Positions 5,567 through 6,732 of a DNA stretch of 6,732 nt are shown piece after piece. The notes beneath the pieces were generated by a model. The model made no database searches, had not been told where the DNA came from, and saw only the letters and a program-made list of their open reading frames with translations. Each line of letters begins with the position of its first letter. Positions within the stretch are counted from its first letter, which is position 1. A program made the position numbers and the translations under genes. The stretch comes from Ruminococcus sp. CAG:403 (GTDB taxonomy: Bacteria; Bacillota; Clostridia; Oscillospirales; Ruminococcaceae): positions 1 to 6,732 of the forward strand of contig FR899060.1 of the NCBI GenBank assembly GCA_000437255.1. The letters run 5' to 3'.

Positions 5567-6649
5567 ATGGAAGAAAAAAAGAACACAATTGACGGACTGC
5601 TGGAACAAGGAAAAGCAGCTGGTAAGCTCACAACAAAAGAAATCAGCGATGCGCTGGAGGAAATGGACTTCGATCTGGATCAGCTGAACTCGTTCTATGA
5701 CACTTGCGAACAACTGAATATCGAAATCATTGATGATACCGCCGTCGATCCGAACCATTTAAAGGATAGCGATTTGGACTTAGCTGATGATCTGGAAATG
5801 GCACTCTCTACTGAAGGCATTGCCATTGATGACCCGGTTAAAATCTACCTCAAGGAAATCGGACGGGTTCCGCTTCTTTCCTCTGATGAAGAAATTGAAC
5901 TGGCACAGCGTATGGCAAAGGGCGATTCCTACGCCAAGAAGCGGCTGTCCGAAGCCAACCTGCGTTTGGTAGTCAGCATTGCCAAAAAGTATGTCGGCCG
6001 TGGCATGCAGTTCCTGGATCTGATTCAGGAAGGAAACCTGGGCTTGCTGAAAGCAGTTGAAAAATTCGACTACACCAAGGGATTCAAGTTCTCTACCTAT
6101 GCAACTTGGTGGATTCGTCAGGCAATCACCCGTGCCATTGCCGACCAGGCAAGAACCATCCGAATTCCGGTACACATGGTAGAAACCATTACCAAGGTAA
6201 AGAAAGTATCCAGCCAGCTGCTGCATGAAACCGGTCACGATCCGTCCGCAGAAGAAATTGCTGAAAAACTGGATATGCCGGCAGAACGTGTACGGGAAAT
6301 CATGCGCATTGCACAGGATCCGGTTTCCCTGGAAACACCAATCGGCGAAGAGGAAGACAGCCACCTGGGCGACTTCATCCCAGACGATGATGCACCGGCT
6401 CCGGCAGATGCGGCTTCCCTGATGCTGCTCAAGGAACAGCTGAACGAAGTTTTGTCCACCCTGACCGACCGGGAGGCAAAGGTTTTGAAGCTGCGGTTTG
6501 GCCTGGAAGACGGACGTTCCCGCACACTGGAAGAAGTCGGCAAGGAATTTGACGTCACCAGAGAACGCATTCGTCAAATCGAAGCCAAGGCGCTGCGGAA
6601 GCTGCGTCACCCAAGCAGAAGCAAAAAGGTAAAGGACTTCTTAGACTAA
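5567..6649 (+). CDS. rpoD: RNA polymerase primary sigma factor (RpoD/SigA)
   Basis: This is the housekeeping sigma factor, which directs RNA polymerase core to -35/-10 promoters. The 360-residue protein has a short acidic region 1.1 (about 1-60) and region 1.2 (DDPVKIYLKEIGRVPLL, 88-104). Region 2 is nearly invariant: NLRLVVSIAKKYVGRGM (131-147), DLIQEGNLGLLKAVEKFDY (151-169) and FSTYATWWIRQAITRA (175-190), which carries the -10 recognition and melting residues. Region 3 lies at about 205-280. Region 4 contains the helix-turn-helix for the -35 element (LEEVGKEFDVTRERIRQIEA, 321-340), and the protein ends KVKDFLD. The size matches the short Firmicute SigA type. Its ATG lies 18 nt after the dnaG stop codon, with AAAGGAAG (5550-5557) 9 nt upstream, so it is cotranscribed with dgt and dnaG. 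I see no convincing internal promoter. The consensus promoters elsewhere in the window fit recognition by this factor. Confidence 0.98.
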   Translation: MEEKKNTIDGLLEQGKAAGKLTTKEISDALEEMDFDLDQLNSFYDTCEQLNIEIIDDTAVDPNHLKDSDLDLADDLEMALSTEGIAIDDPVKIYLKEIGRVPLLSSDEEIELAQRMAKGDSYAKKRLSEANLRLVVSIAKKYVGRGMQFLDLIQEGNLGLLKAVEKFDYTKGFKFSTYATWWIRQAITRAIADQARTIRIPVHMVETITKVKKVSSQLLHETGHDPSAEEIAEKLDMPAERVREIMRIAQDPVSLETPIGEEEDSHLGDFIPDDDAPAPADAASLMLLKEQLNEVLSTLTDREAKVLKLRFGLEDGRSRTLEEVGKEFDVTRERIRQIEAKALRKLRHPSRSKKVKDFLD

Positions 6650-6710
6650 ACAGAGGTGTGCCGTCTCTTCTGACTGCATGCTTACATAGATCGTTTGGCA
6701 CAACAGGCTG

Positions 6711-6732
6711 CTGTACCCATCAAACGGTACAG
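6711..6732 (+). terminator. Hairpin 3' of rpoD, probably a terminator cut by the window edge
   Basis: CTGTACC (6711-6717) pairs exactly with GGTACAG (6726-6732) around an 8-nt loop, and the last base of the window closes the stem. The bases just upstream (GGCTG, 6707 onward) could lengthen the stem if the sequence beyond continues with the complement. The T-run that would prove termination is not in the window. The rest of 6650-6710 holds no gene that I can support. Confidence 0.4.

Noticed and set aside
5780..6610. Long minus-strand open frame (276 codons) opposite rpoD
   Set aside because: It is the antisense of near-invariant rpoD regions 1.2 to 4 and has no independent gene signals.

Overview
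The window looks like chromosomal DNA from a low-to-moderate GC Firmicute, most plausibly a gut or rumen clostridial lineage (Ruminococcus/Oscillospiraceae-like). The reasons are purine-rich Shine-Dalgarno sites (AAAGGAG, AGGTGA), consensus sigma-A promoters, a secreted protein built from dockerin-like calcium-binding modules, and the dgt-dnaG-rpoD gene order typical of clostridia. This assignment is inferred from gene content and signals only; no database was searched.

Left end (1-900). The start of a minus-strand gene for a SpoVB/MATE-like polytopic membrane protein runs off the left edge. A 449-base AT-rich intergenic region separates it from a divergent plus-strand gene. This region holds three exact copies of the Spo0A-box heptamer TGTCGAA at a strict 10-bp period (minus strand), several short palindromes, and a consensus promoter (TTGACA-17-TATACT) followed by paired TGATATCA palindromes.

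Middle (899-2714). A 247-residue secreted protein consists almost only of dockerin-like modules: two clear ones that align without gaps, plus a degraded middle one. Right after it comes a perfect sigma-A promoter (TTGACA-17-TATAAT), a structured leader of about 110 nt, rpmE (zinc-ribbon L31) and a strong intrinsic terminator. A YigZ/IMPACT-family gene follows.

Right half (2820-6649). The macromolecular-synthesis operon consists of a short dGTP triphosphohydrolase-like HD protein, DnaG primase (probable TTG start, coupled to the upstream stop codon) and the housekeeping sigma factor RpoD. Together they link nucleotide-pool control, replication priming and transcription initiation. The window ends in a hairpin 3' of rpoD that is probably cut by the window edge.

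Most of the window is conserved housekeeping DNA. The parts that merit a second look are the tandem Spo0A-like boxes beside the SpoVB-like gene, the dockerin-only secreted protein with its palindromic 5' leader, and the rpmE leader.
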